DNA of 64,000 nt, from positions 192,315 through 256,314 of the forward strand of contig JAJEKB010020480.1 in assembly GCA_022393335.1 (NCBI GenBank). The letters run 5' to 3'. This document shows, piece by piece, positions 39,801 through 51,040 of this stretch (position 1 is its first letter; each line of letters opens with the position of its first letter). The notes beneath the pieces are model-generated. The model did not search any database, was not told the DNA's origin, and saw only the letters and a list, made by a program, of their open reading frames with translations. A program made the position numbers and the translations under genes. This DNA comes from Macrotrachela quadricornifera. Taxonomy: Eukaryota > Rotifera > Eurotatoria > Philodinida > Philodinidae.

Positions 39801-40020
39801 GTTTCGATTTACGTTTTGTTATATGCTTGAATAATCAATAAATTATTTCTTGTTCATAGTTTTATATCTCTCAAAGGAAATATAAAGAAACGATTGACAT
39901 GGAAACGTGTATTAGAACTTGCCAACATATCATATTATAATATTTCTTTTGATACTTATATCTATTTCGTTGAAAATGAGAAAATTAATATGAGATTAGA
40001 TTGATCAGTACAAACAAAAT
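36823..40020. other. Gene-free 3.2 kb with microsatellites
   Basis: Contains (TA)n/(TATG)n runs near 37027-37045, 39055-39085 and 39160-39188, and polypyrimidine/polypurine tracts near 38250 and 38395. ORFs at 37839-38222 and 39075-39338 have no protein-like features. No exon is supported. Confidence 0.4.
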
Positions 40021-40024
40021 TGAG

Positions 40025-40145
40025 CTACAAAGAGAGAAAGAAAGAAAAAGAGAAAGAGAGAGAGAGATATGAATGAAGGTCGTTATATAGGAAAGAGAAA
40101 AAGACGTATATGCAAGCGTCTATAAAGTAATTTTGTATAAAAAAC
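40025..40145 (+). promoter_or_regulatory. Likely glypican promoter: GA tract and TATA box
   Basis: A (GA)n-rich tract (GAGAGAGAGAGATATGAATG ending near 40075) is followed by TATAAAGTA at about 40120 and TATAAAAAAC at 40136-40145. The glypican start codon lies 170 bp further on. The GA tract could bind a GAGA-type factor (inference). Confidence 0.4.
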
Positions 40146-40314
40146 AACTCATTCGTCGATTGATTTTACACTCTTTTTCTTTCTTTTCTTAACATTATTT
40201 TATGAATATTATTTTTAATTAAAATAGATTTATCAAAATGATATATTCGATCAATGATTAATATCAATATTTTATTAAATCAATTATTAACAATTGGCAA
40301 TACATTTTATAAAT

Positions 40315-43300
40315 ATGTTTGTTAAATATTCTCTATGGAGAATTTTAATGATATTTCTTTTTTTAATAAATTTCATTTTTACTACTGATAATTATCGAGA
40401 AAATCTTGCATTACGTCATCCATGCAATTTGATTAATAAACGTCTTGGATCATACATTAAATGGACAGAAAAACTTGCTAGTAGTCAATACAAAGGTAAG
40501 CTATTTCAATTATTCTTAATATGATATTTTTTTTCACATGTCAATATTTTGATTGATGATAAAAACCAGTGGTATGCATAATTGCATATGTAAACAATAA
40601 TAAAAATCTTTTCATGTCGCGATCATTTTAAGGTAAAATCCCTGGAGAATGTGCGACATATTGTCAATCAAAATAAAACCATTCATATGAAGCATATCAA
40701 AAATTGAATGATATAAAAAAAAAGAAAAAAGAAAACCATTAATATTTTTTTTGACACGAAAATTTCTGAAATCTTATGAATCGTTATGTAAATGTTTCTG
40801 TTTCAGATGGAAAAAAATAATATTAATAAAATTCTTTGTATGATTTTCTAGTTCAAAAAGATGCTTGTGGTCAGATTGGGCCTGGACCAGCATGTTGTAC
40901 AAATGAAATAATGAATTCTTATGAATTATCACTTAGTAATGATTTAAAAACTCTATGTGATGCTGAGTTAGATCATATAACAAGGTTATCGTCAATATCA
41001 AAACAACGTATTGATGGTGAGTAAATATTTTTATTGATCTATCATATGAATGATAATATTGATATAAATATTAGTTTGGTCAAAAAATTATATCACAGAA
41101 TCTCGTCGTTTAACCATATCTTCACTTGAAACATTATTTGGTATAAAAGAATATCGTTTAAATGTTCATCATTCAGTATTAACATTATTTAATACTCTTA
41201 GTAATAATCTTTCATCAGTTAATGATATATCAAAATCAACTATAGATTTATTTAATCATTTGATTATTTCATTATATCGACAATTTATGGTAAATGATAA
41301 TCAACTTTTATTAGATGATAAATTTCAAAAATGTCTTATAAATAAAGCACTTGATATTGAAGCATTTCCTGCACAGCGTGAATTACTTTATACATTAACA
41401 GGTGCATCATCATTAATGCAAATATTTCATACAATGCTTATTTATATTGATGCAGATATTCAACGATTAAAAACAACAGCAAGAATGGATTCAAATCAAT
41501 GTATACAACATTATGCAAGAGAAGCATTATGTCCTATATGTGTTACTACATTGTCTAAATTTAATCAATTCAATAATAATAATAATAATAATAATGATGA
41601 TGTTAGAGAAGTTCTATGTGAAAATGATTGTCGATATGTAATTAAAACATGTTTCAATCAAACAAACAATCCATATGTAGCTTTTGCTTTAATTGCTAAA
41701 GAATATTCTATCATTATAAAAGAAATTGAACAAGCTATTATTGATCTCAAGGTAAGCACATATATAGTTACTATTGAAAGAAAAAATATATTTATTCATT
41801 TTTCTTTTTTCTTCTTAAGCTTATTGAACGTCTTTCAAAATTACATATTTACTTATATGACATGGTTGTTAATGCTACAAATAGTCGACATTTACATACA
41901 CAACTTCAAAATGCTTGTCCAAATCAAAATATTAAACCTTTTAGTCCTATTCTTTCTTTACCACCAACTATAACTGAACGACGTGAACTTGTATTTCAAT
42001 GGAATAAATCATTACATTATTCACTTAAACAACTTCACTCATCAATTGATAATCTCAATATAAAACTTACACAACAGATAATTACAGATATTTGTTCCAA
42101 TTCAAACTATGCTAGCAAATCAAATCGTTGTACACAAATTAAAAAACAAACTACAAAGTAAATTAATATAATAATATTTCATATAGCGTTGCATAAGCAG
42201 AACAGTGCATAAAATGAATATATTTATCAAACTTTATATGTAATATAGAATTGATATCAAACAATACGAATGTAGACTATAAATAGAACGGAAATAATGT
42301 TTCATTCAGGTTCTCTATTTGAAAGAAGCACTTTAAATTTCCGTGGAAAGTACATCTGTTTTCTTAAGTACATTTGTATAGATCTTGATGCAATGACTAT
42401 ATAATTAGAGAGAATGAATTGAAACCCTCAAGAAAATAGTGCTTTTTCGGCTTCATACTAGATAAAACAATGAGCTGAAGAATCATAAATCAACCTCAAA
42501 AATTATATTTGAAAATCCATTTATTGTACCTATTAGATATATAAGATCACCAAAAAAATTTTAATTAGTCAGCAGATTTTACTTACTATGAATCAAAAAT
42601 AGCATTCATTTTTATATGGAACCCAATCGTAAAATTTATAAGACACCTGAACTTCGTCACATTTTCTAGTCTTCTCTAAATTTTATGAAAGCCTCATAGA
42701 ACTTTTGATTATCTTCATAATACATGTTAAAATCATTTTAGAATTTATGTCATAAATGTCCAAGAATTCGATACTTCGAAATATAAACTTATCTGTATTT
42801 GTCATACATTCTTTCTCTTTACACATATACATCCTTCAAATCTAGCTGTTACTATTTTTTGTGTACGTGTATCGATAAGATCATGATATTTCTATTACTT
42901 GATATAGGAGATATAAAGCCAAACATTGAACTCATATAATACACAATATTAATGTAACCTTAATCATACTAAACTCTAAGAATAACAAGAAGATATGAAA
43001 TATAATTTTATTTCTATATATAGTAACTTAATTCAGTGGCCACTTCCAACCGTTCAACAATCGACATTAAATATAAATGATGCAGAACTGACACGTAATC
43101 AACTTGATGAGTTGAAAAAAAAGTTGACACCTATACAACAAATAATTATATCTCTTCAACCGAAAAAAAAATATTCGCTTATTGAATATATACCTGATTT
43201 TGAATCATATAATGATGATGTTAATATTGATGATTATGATATACAACCATCAGATTTTATTGAAACATATGACAATAATATTCAAGGATCACTTAGTGAA

Positions 43301-43526
43301 CGACTTTATAAAGAATTTGATGGACAAATTACACGTATGTATTTCATATTTGATCTTCTGTTGTTTTTTTTTTTAATAAAATTATTTTTATTTAGCTCAA
43401 TTATATGTTACGACTAGAAAATATTTTGAACATAAATATACCAGTAATTGTCAATTAATAACATATAATATAATATTATATTTAATAATGTTCATCATTC
43501 AACGAATTTTACTAAATAGCCAATGA
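40315..43526 (+). CDS. Glypican-type proteoglycan core protein, 600 aa
   Basis: Six exons join in frame: 40315-40495, 40852-41016, 41075-41751, 41820-42157, 43024-43334 and 43396-43526. Residues 1-25 are a signal peptide. Sixteen cysteines after it include the family signatures HPCNLI, ACGQIGPGPACCTNEIM, QKCLINKAL, ALCPICVTTL and CRYVIKTC. SSLETLFG, HHSVLTLFNTL and IISLYRQFMVND match the glypican core. A 14-nt-repeat AAT run encodes poly-Asn near residue 300. The acidic stalk (YIPDFESYNDDVNIDDYD) leads to a hydrophobic tail (IILYLIMFIIQRILL) expected to be replaced by a GPI anchor. Glypicans bind morphogens at the cell surface. No Ser-Gly dipeptide occurs anywhere, so the usual heparan sulphate attachment sites are missing. 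Start chosen as the ATG just before the hydrophobic leader. Confidence 0.88.
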
Positions 43527-44697
43527 ACAAGATGTTAAATGATAAGTTTGTGAAGTCATATTTTTCATTTTTTTTTTTGTATAGTGATATGTTATTATTA
43601 TCCATCCAATACTCCTTATTTATTTATTTTTTATAAATGTCCGGTGTTTTGTCCTTTTTTTTTGTATTGGAACATAGATGTTTTTAATATATGCTATTAT
43701 TGTTGTTGTTGTCTAATTAACTATAAAATTAAAGTGATTTTCAATTTTAATTTTTGAAAATCATGTGAAAATTTATCTCACGGTTTTATTTTATTCCAAT
43801 AAAAAGAAAACACTTGAATAATAAATTTAATAAACTTATTATTATCATTATAAAAATATTTTTCTATCTTGATCTAATTTTAATACTTCAGGATTTTTCC
43901 GGCATCTACCGGATATTTATATAATTTATTCGAAATATATTATAATTATAACGTTTTTCTTCCTGTTCTATAGCATACAAAAAAATTACTGAATTGTTGA
44001 TACTTTCATATAAAAAAATATGGAAATGCATATTTCATTTGATAAGGATGTTAATGTCTTCCATCTGTTATATTTAAATAATAAATAAAAATATTTCTGT
44101 ATCAACAAAATGATTTATTAATTCTGACTAGATTTTACTTAAATACTAGAAATTAATAAATCTTTTATTAGTCAAATAATACAAAAAAAAAGTCTATTAT
44201 ATTGATTAATAAAATAACTCTTCATCATATAGAAACACATTCTCTTGGAGTATACTCTAGTAGATCAATATAAACTGGTATTAGCTCTTATAATCACAAT
44301 TAATTATCTTTTGTTCAAAATATTTATAATAGAAACTATTACAAATCTGAATGAATTTTAACTGAAATACTATAACAGAAAAAAAAAGAATCTTAAAAGA
44401 TTACATACGATTAATTAATTTCAATATATAATATAAAAGAAAATGCTATTATTTCAAGTTCTTATTTATGTATGTTTATATATATATATATATAGATTTA
44501 GGTCATACTAACCTTGTAATATTCATAAAGAATTTGGCACAGCTGTGAATAAAGAAACAATCAATTTTTTTTTTAAACACATAAATTTTAGACATTACAA
44601 ATTAACATGTAACAGATTTGTTTTTTTAAATAAAAAAAGCAAAAAAAGAAAAAGAAAGTGAATAAAAATCTAAATGGAATATGACTTATTCAAGATA
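43527..44697. other. 3' flank of glypican; otherwise gene-free
   Basis: AATAAA signals (for example CCAATAAAAAG near 43797) may end the glypican transcript. A (TA)n run lies near 44477-44495. No other gene is seen. Confidence 0.45.
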
Positions 44698-45048
44698 TTA
44701 TTGATCAATACTTGTAATACTTGATGTTGATGATGTTATTCGTAATCGTTTAACAGTATTAATATGAGATATTTTACGTTTTTGTGATGATTTATTTAAA
44801 TTAATTATTGTTTGTTCATATGGTAAAAAATTTTCATGATGTTCATTTTGTATATTAATCGATGAAAGAGTATTTGTTGTTGAAGATATTTTAATAAATG
44901 AATAAAATAAATCACAAAAATATTGACGTGATTGTAAAAATGTTGAACGAATTAATAATGAACGATGTAATGATTCACAATAACGTGTTGATTGTAATTT
45001 TTCTGTTGATATTTGCATAATACGTAGATAATAATATAAATTATCCAT
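44698..45048 (-). CDS. Immediate-early-response (IER2/IER5)-like small protein
   Basis: An uninterrupted 116-codon gene. Near the N-terminus it reads LRIMQISTEKLQSTRYCESL then HRSLLIRSTFLQSRQYFCD. This follows the vertebrate IER2/IER5 N-terminal motif, where RIMxLSxxKLxxSR is followed by LHxxLLxSxxLRSAR. The middle is Ser/Asn-rich and the end is a basic KRKISHINTVKRLRI cluster that could be a nuclear signal, then a Ser/Thr tail. Family members are intronless, growth-factor-induced nuclear regulators, and this gene is intronless too. A TTTATAAAAAG TATA-like box lies about 40 bp upstream (45085-45095). The homology is motif-level and read by eye, so moderate certainty. Confidence 0.55.
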   Translation of the reverse strand: MDNLYYYLRIMQISTEKLQSTRYCESLHRSLLIRSTFLQSRQYFCDLFYSFIKISSTTNTLSSINIQNEHHENFLPYEQTIINLNKSSQKRKISHINTVKRLRITSSTSSITSIDQ

Positions 45049-46463
45049 TTAAGATTTCAAATCTTAAAAAAAAGATTATTTTCTTTTTATAAACATCAAT
45101 AGAAAACAAAAAACCTAATAAAAGAATAGTGTACTTTATGTATCATACTGCCTATCGATAGTAATATTTGTTGTACGTTATTATTCTTCTCATTCTATCT
45201 TTCCGAAAAGATTTTATTATAGAAATAGAAAAGCAAAAAAAAGAAGCATTTCTTTTTTTTTCCTGTTCTCATTTTTTTTTCTTTCTTTTTTCCTATATCG
45301 ATCAATTCGGAATTGGGTTATAGAAGGAAAACTAATTCTGTTTTTATTTAATCAATATTGAATCTGTATTTTACCTTCTACGACTTTTTTTTTTTGTGTA
45401 TCATGTTTGATAATTAGAATTTTTTTATTCTTATCAAAATATTTAAAAACTATTAGCAAAAGTCATATTGAATGGATACTTAGTTAAGTTGTCTTCGATC
45501 TTGTAATCAAATGAATCAGTTGGCATTGACAACAATAACAAAAGAAGTATAAAAAAAAAAAAGAGAAAAGATAAATTTATGTTTTAGTCATTATATACAT
45601 GCGTGCATACACTTCATTGATAATGCACGCAGCGTTATTGTCTTCTCAATCGAGTATTTTTCATCTTTCTTTCTATTTGCTACTTTCCGGGTAATTATAA
45701 CACGCAAACTAGAAAAAGAAAAAACTATAAGTCTTTTGTTTCTCACATACAATAAAATTAATATTATAATGAGATATGAAACAAAAAAGGCCAAATGATT
45801 TTCCTTTTATTAATATAGAACAACAACAATAAGGAAGAAAAAACAAGAATCATTTATTCATTCATAAAATGTTAGATTACTTATCTGATAAAGATAGAAT
45901 ACAAGACAAATATATAGAAAAAAAAATTACATGAATGAATACTTTAATTTAGTAAATGTCATCATTCAATATTATCATTTTGTAAAGAGAAAGAGAATAA
46001 AACATCAAAACAATAACAATATTCATTTCATTTGAATTTTTAAGTGTATGTGTATGTTCATTGTTTGATGATATTTCAGTAGTAAATTTATACTACAGAT
46101 TATATGAATTAAACAAAATACAGATTCAGACAGGATATATATATATGTACGTTTATATTAAACAATAATCGATGTCATTTCGAACATTTTCTTTTGATAT
46201 TTATATAGTATAATTTATTATTAATGATTATACTTGAAAGTTTTATATAAACATATAGATTTATGATAGATAGTCTTCATACAAATCAATTATTATTTAT
46301 TTCTTTTAGAGTGATAAAAAAAGAGGTAGAAAGTCATTCGTTAAATGATTTTTCCAAGAAAAAATAATTTATCAAAAATGACAAAAAAACAATCGAATTT
46401 ACGATTTTATCAATTTTCGACGAAAATCTATATTCTTTTCAAAGAAAAGTTAAGTATATAGTT
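45049..46463. other. Gene-free stretch, 5' side of the IER-like gene
   Basis: Long polypyrimidine tract at about 45235-45295 and a (TA)n run near 46136-46146. The 67-codon minus ORF at 45591-45794 is not protein-like. Nothing else is supported. Confidence 0.4.
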
Positions 46464-47290
46464 GGTAATAATATTATTCCAGGAGATATTGCTTGTAATT
46501 TCTAATAGAAGAGATAAGGATTTTTATAACAAAAGAAAGCTCGTTAAAAAAGGAGTTTATTGATGATAAATAATAAGGGTGATGCAAACTTTTTACTATC
46601 GAACTTAAAAAACTTTCAGAAATTTAATACTTTTGTTAAACTAGAAATGTAATGTGCCAGCAATTCAAAACTAGATTAATGTGACTTTCTTAAATATTTT
46701 GACATGGTTCAATAGATCTCGTCAAATTCTACAAGACTGTATATACGGAAAATTTCCTGAACCATTTTTTATGATGAAAAAATCTTTAAAAAAGTAATCT
46801 TTTTGATATGGAAGAAAAACATTGAAATTTTCAACAGAATTAGCCTTTTTTGATTATTTTTATTGTCTCAGGCATTTCGAAATATACTCATTTGATACAG
46901 CATGAAAAACTACATCGAATAAATACACTTTCCAACATCTTATATAAGGGTAGCGTTAAAGAGCATTTTATGCCCTATAAAAAATGTCAAAAATGCGTGT
47001 TTTTTTTTCGTATGCTCTTTAGATCTATCGAATCATGTCAGAATATCCAAGAAAATCACATTATTTCATTTCTGAATTACTGATACCTTACTTTTCTAGT
47101 GCAAAAAAAGTACAAAATTTCTGGAAGTTTTTTATGTTCAATATTAAAAAGTCTGAATAACCTTTACTATTTAATATCAATAAACCTCATTTCTGACGAC
47201 GCCTCGTTTGATGGAAAATTCCTTATTCATTCTACTGGAAATTATAGACGATATACCCTGGAATAACATTATTTCTAGCCATGTATAAAA
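46464..47290. mobile_element. Foldback element, copy 1 of a two-copy family
   Basis: Ends are AATAATATTATTCCAGGAGA at about 46468 and CCCTGGAATAACATTATT at about 47256-47273. Adjacent blocks TAATTTC..ATAGAAGAGATAAGG and CCTTATTCAT..GAAATTATAG pair. Inner blocks match the element at 50.5-51.05 kb in opposite orientation, for example CATTTCGAAATATACTCATT at about 46873 here and its complement at about 50760 there. No transposase. Confidence 0.75.
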
Positions 47291-47940
47291 TTTTATGAGT
47301 AATAAAGATATATCTTTTGTATTATTAATAAATCAATTTCACAGAAATAATAGAAATCATAATAGATTTAACATTTAAAGTTGATTTGAAAAAGTATCAT
47401 CTTCTTTATCATCATTATTAGAAGAACAATGATTCAAATATGAAAGATAATTTCTTTTGAAATTCCTTAAATTATTACTATAATAATCAAATGAATATTA
47501 TATTTCATATTAATCTATATAAATATTTATGTCATATATATACATACATAATACAACCACTCACTTATTCGAATAGCACGAACGTTTCATGAAATAAATG
47601 TAAATCTGTATGTATAAAGAAAAGGAAATAACAAATCTGCATTTTTTTGAATTATGGTATGTAAAAATATAAAATACATCAATGATAAAATCATATTTTA
47701 GTTAATCTATTTTTAATTAAACTAAAATATCATAAATAAGTCTAATAATGATTTTCTATTTTGATTACTCTTTATTAAATATAATAAACAGTACAGATTA
47801 AATTTGTTATATTTGAGATTTACCATTGAATACAAGTTCTATCACCAAGTTATGATATACATTTTGATTGCATAAAAAATCACGATAAAAAACTATTGGA
47901 GGCGGTTAAGACGAACGTTGTAAGTTTCCACATTGATAAA
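47291..47940. other. Gene-free AT-rich spacer
   Basis: No exon is recognised. The first CRE-like site of the microprotein gene pair begins just downstream at about 47957. Confidence 0.4.
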
Positions 47941-47956
47941 GAACACGCAAAAAATA

Positions 47957-48088
47957 TGACGTTAACTAGTTGTTCCTCTTTTTTTTCGTCGTGGCTACTT
48001 CTATCAAACACATCGATGACGTGTCGATGTCATCATCAGCTATTGCTTAATTTCCAACTTGAAAATCACGATCAGTTAAGTATAAATA
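47957..48088 (+). promoter_or_regulatory. CRE-like sites and TATA box of microprotein gene 1
   Basis: ATGACGTTA at 47957-47965 and TGACGTG at 48017-48023 are CRE/ATF-like cores. TATAAATA lies at 48081-48088, and the start codon at 48140 is 59 bp beyond it. The CRE-to-TATA distance (58 bp) is close to that in the paralogous gene (61 bp). Confidence 0.5.
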
Positions 48089-48139
48089 CATGTATGAGCA
48101 TCCTAACACAAGTCATTTTCACAATAAAATTAAGCAATA

Positions 48140-48294
48140 ATGGGATTTGATCCAGCCGTTGATGATAGTAAGTAAATCATACATTCATTTAATATAAGAG
48201 TTTGATTTTTTTTTTAGTGGCAGCAGGTACATTGGTAATACAAGGTGATATTCAATCTAGCAGCACAACTGGAACTACATATGACTCGAAATAA
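48140..48294 (+). CDS. Microprotein gene 1, 34 aa, two exons
   Basis: Exons are 48140-48167 and 48218-48294. The intron (A|GTAAGT ... TTTTAG|TG) splits an ATG codon in phase 1. The protein begins MGFDPAVDDMAAG and ends in SSSTTGTTYDSK. It has no signal peptide or membrane segment and is acidic and Ser/Thr-rich. The gene at 49582 shares the start (FDP), the intron position and phase, the MAA after it and the SSTT tail. A TATA box lies 59 bp upstream and AATAAA about 200 bp downstream. I know no family. Conservation of structure between the two copies is the evidence that it is coding. Confidence 0.6.
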
Positions 48295-49420
48295 TCAGTA
48301 ATCTGTAACTGGTTCAGAATCTCTGGCATTTTTAAACGTCATTTATACCAATATGACTATGTGCAACACAAACAAGATATTATTTTATGTTTATTCAAAA
48401 TACAATGAATATATAAAATGGAATTCTATTTTTTTATTTATGCTTTTTATTTTTGTTCTAATTTAAATGTTTCAATATATACATGTTAAATAAATATATT
48501 TCTGATAATCAAGAAAAAGAAAATTTATCTTTAATTAGTATAAAATAAGAAGTAGGACAAATAGAATGAAAGAATAATACCTAATACTCAATATATGAAT
48601 TAATCTTAATATACATATAATGTATTACAAAGTTACTTACTAGTAATAAATCTTTACTATGAAAGATTAATGTCAAAACAAAGAAAAAAATCTAAGCAAT
48701 CATCAATACATTTGTATTTTTTTTATATATGTCTATGTCAGAGATAAGAAATGCATAATAAAGTTTTGAAAGAGATCAGTAAATAGAAGAAATCGGTTTT
48801 TTTCAAAATATTTTATTTAAGTTAAAATAATATCTCTGATAAATTTTTTTAATTAAATATTTTTATCATTAACCTATAAAATAAATCATTAAACTGAAAA
48901 TATACAAGATTTATTATTTATAAGTCTTTTCTTTTTTTATTCAGTAATAAAAACTACTTGTATTTAATCGTCAAATATTACTTTTATAAACGTTCTTATT
49001 ACCCTATACAACAACAAATGGCTTCTTTATATATTTATAAAAGCGAATCAAACCATACATATCAACTTCCTCTTGCATTTTATATAAAAGTACATTGAAT
49101 TTTGAAATTAGTTTTTTAAAAATATATGACATATTTGACATCATTTTAAAAAGTTATACTTTATGATTGTCAAAATATTACATTAAAGATCTTTTTTTTT
49201 ATCGTATTCTTGTTGATTTTAGAGCATTTTGAAATATTTCAATGATTGTGATAATTAAGAAAAGAATGATTTATAATGATAAATTTGTTTTATTTTTATG
49301 TAAAATAAAAAAAATACTTGACTATTTTTTATATATAAATCAAGGTATCAACATTATGAATTTGTAAAAGTCATTGAAAACGTTTGTATATACTTTGAAA
49401 AAAATCATACACGAAATGTG
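48295..49420. other. Spacer between the two microprotein genes
   Basis: AT-rich, with a possible poly(A) signal for gene 1 near 48489 (AAATAAATAT). No third paralogue was found between the two copies. Confidence 0.4.
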
Positions 49421-49423
49421 TAT

Positions 49424-49502
49424 TTACGTCATCAAATAAAGAAAAGAAAACAATTCTTTTTCTTCCAAGTTTCAAAAATCATAAATTGACCGTATATATA
49501 AG
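49424..49502 (+). promoter_or_regulatory. CRE-like site and TATA box of microprotein gene 2
   Basis: TTACGTCATC at 49424-49433 contains a CRE/ATF core (TKACGTCA). TATATATAAG lies at 49493-49502, and the ATG follows at 49582. The order and spacing match those of the first gene. Confidence 0.5.
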
Positions 49503-49581
49503 GATTAAAAAAATCTTCATGTATTGTCAAATCAATATTCAATTACGAAAATAAAAACAAGTTTCTGTGAAATTTTATACA

Positions 49582-49818
49582 ATGTTTGATCCATATACAT
49601 CTGATAGTAAGATAAAAATTAGTTTTTATATTAATTGTATTTTGTTTCTTTAGTGGCTGCAAATGATCTATTTAATAGTAGTACAACTCAAGTAAATATT
49701 TCATTTGTAATTTAATTTTTATCTTGTTTCCTTTTTTGTTTTTTGAAATTAGAATGATACAATTGGTCTTGTTTATGATGAAAATAATTCTACTACGAAT
49801 TGTTCTCCAGGTGCATAA
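49582..49818 (+). CDS. Microprotein gene 2, 42 aa, three exons
   Basis: Exons are 49582-49606, 49654-49691 and 49753-49818. The first intron (A|GTAAGA ... CTTTAG|TG) splits an ATG codon exactly as in the gene at 48140; the second is in phase 0. The protein begins MFDPYTSDMAANDL and continues FNSSTTQ, then an added exon ending in NSTTNCSPGA with one cysteine. It is hydrophilic with no leader. AATAAA lies about 85 bp after the stop. Function is unknown. The two genes are tandem duplicates 1.4 kb apart, of which this copy has one more intron. Confidence 0.6.
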
Positions 49819-50539
49819 TGTCAACGTGAACAAAAAACATACTCTATGCAAAAAAGAAAATATAATTTTCATGCAACAATTGTGGTAATGTCAACATTGT
49901 ACAGAATAAATAAAAATATTGAACTTTTAATTTAATCTTAATCAAGTTATATTTATAGGTGAAGTCTTTATTTAAAATAGAAATAAAAATTTTTATTGTG
50001 CAAATCTAAACTATGTTATTTGAAAGCATAAAATTATGTGCTGTATAATGCTAATATGACTGAGTGAAGACAAAGAAAAAAACGAACAAAGCGATATATA
50101 TTTAAAATATATTCTTTGTAAGCCAATCGAGATCAAAAAATTTTATTTGTTCATTGATTGGATAAAGATGAATTGTTGGTACATTGAGATTTTCCAAAGC
50201 AGAGATCAATTCTATTTAAAAAAAACAAAGATTTGATTAAGAAATAAAAGTGTGTAAATGAAGTTTTACTGACATGGAAATTTTTATGTATTTCTTATTC
50301 ATAATGAATAAAAATTTAACCTGTTTTATATTTTTAGAAAAGTAATTACACAGTATTTTCTTTGTGATTTATTAAATTATTAAAACTTTGAACGATCTTT
50401 TTATAGAATTCTATTTTACTATGTCTTCTGGAAAAAGATATTCAATGTTTTCAAGATAAAACTCAAGCAATTTAAACAGAAAGCATTTATAAGGTTCTCC
50501 GGACATAGAGAAATAAATCAATTTTCGATTATACACGGT
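49819..50539. other. 3' flank of microprotein gene 2
   Basis: Contains AGAATAAATAAAAAT near 49900 as a likely poly(A) signal. Nothing further is recognised before the foldback element. Confidence 0.4.
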
Positions 50540-51040
50540 TGGAAATAATATTACTCTAGGCAGTATTACCTATAATTTCCAATAGAAGAGATAATGAATT
50601 TTATATCAAACGAAATCTCGACAGAAATGGGTTTTATTGATGCTAAATAGTAAAAGTTATTCGAAATTTTTAATCTCGAACATAAAAATCTTTCCGAAAT
50701 TTTATACTTTTTTTGCACTAGAAAAAACATATTTGTTCGATGCAATTTTTCATGCTGTATCAAATGAGTATATTTCGAAATGCCTCAGACAATAAAACTA
50801 ATCAAAACAGGTTTATTTTATTGAAAATTTCAGTGCCTTTCTTCCATATCAAAATTATGATTTTTATAAACGTTTATTATCACAAAAAAGTGGTTCAGAA
50901 AATTTTCATATATGCAGTTTTGTAGAATTCGACGAGATCTATCGAACTATGTCAAAATATTCAAGAAAAACTCTCGTTTGATATAAAATTCCTTATCTCT
51001 TCTATTGGAAATTATAGGTGATACACCCTGGAATAATTTT
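50540..51040. mobile_element. Foldback element, copy 2, abutting the IF-EF-hand gene
   Basis: Left part: AATAATATTACTCTAGGCAG then TATAATTTCCAATAGAAGAG at about 50546-50590. Right part: CTCTTCTATTGGAAATTATA then ACACCCTGGAATAATT at about 50998-51038. Internal sequence matches the copy at 46.5-47.3 kb in opposite orientation. Its right terminus is read as the last codons and the stop of the minus-strand gene that follows. Confidence 0.75.

Noticed and set aside
47896..48150. 84-codon plus ORF overlapping microprotein gene 1
   Set aside because: Covers the promoter region in another frame; the short FDP frame is supported by its paralogue instead.
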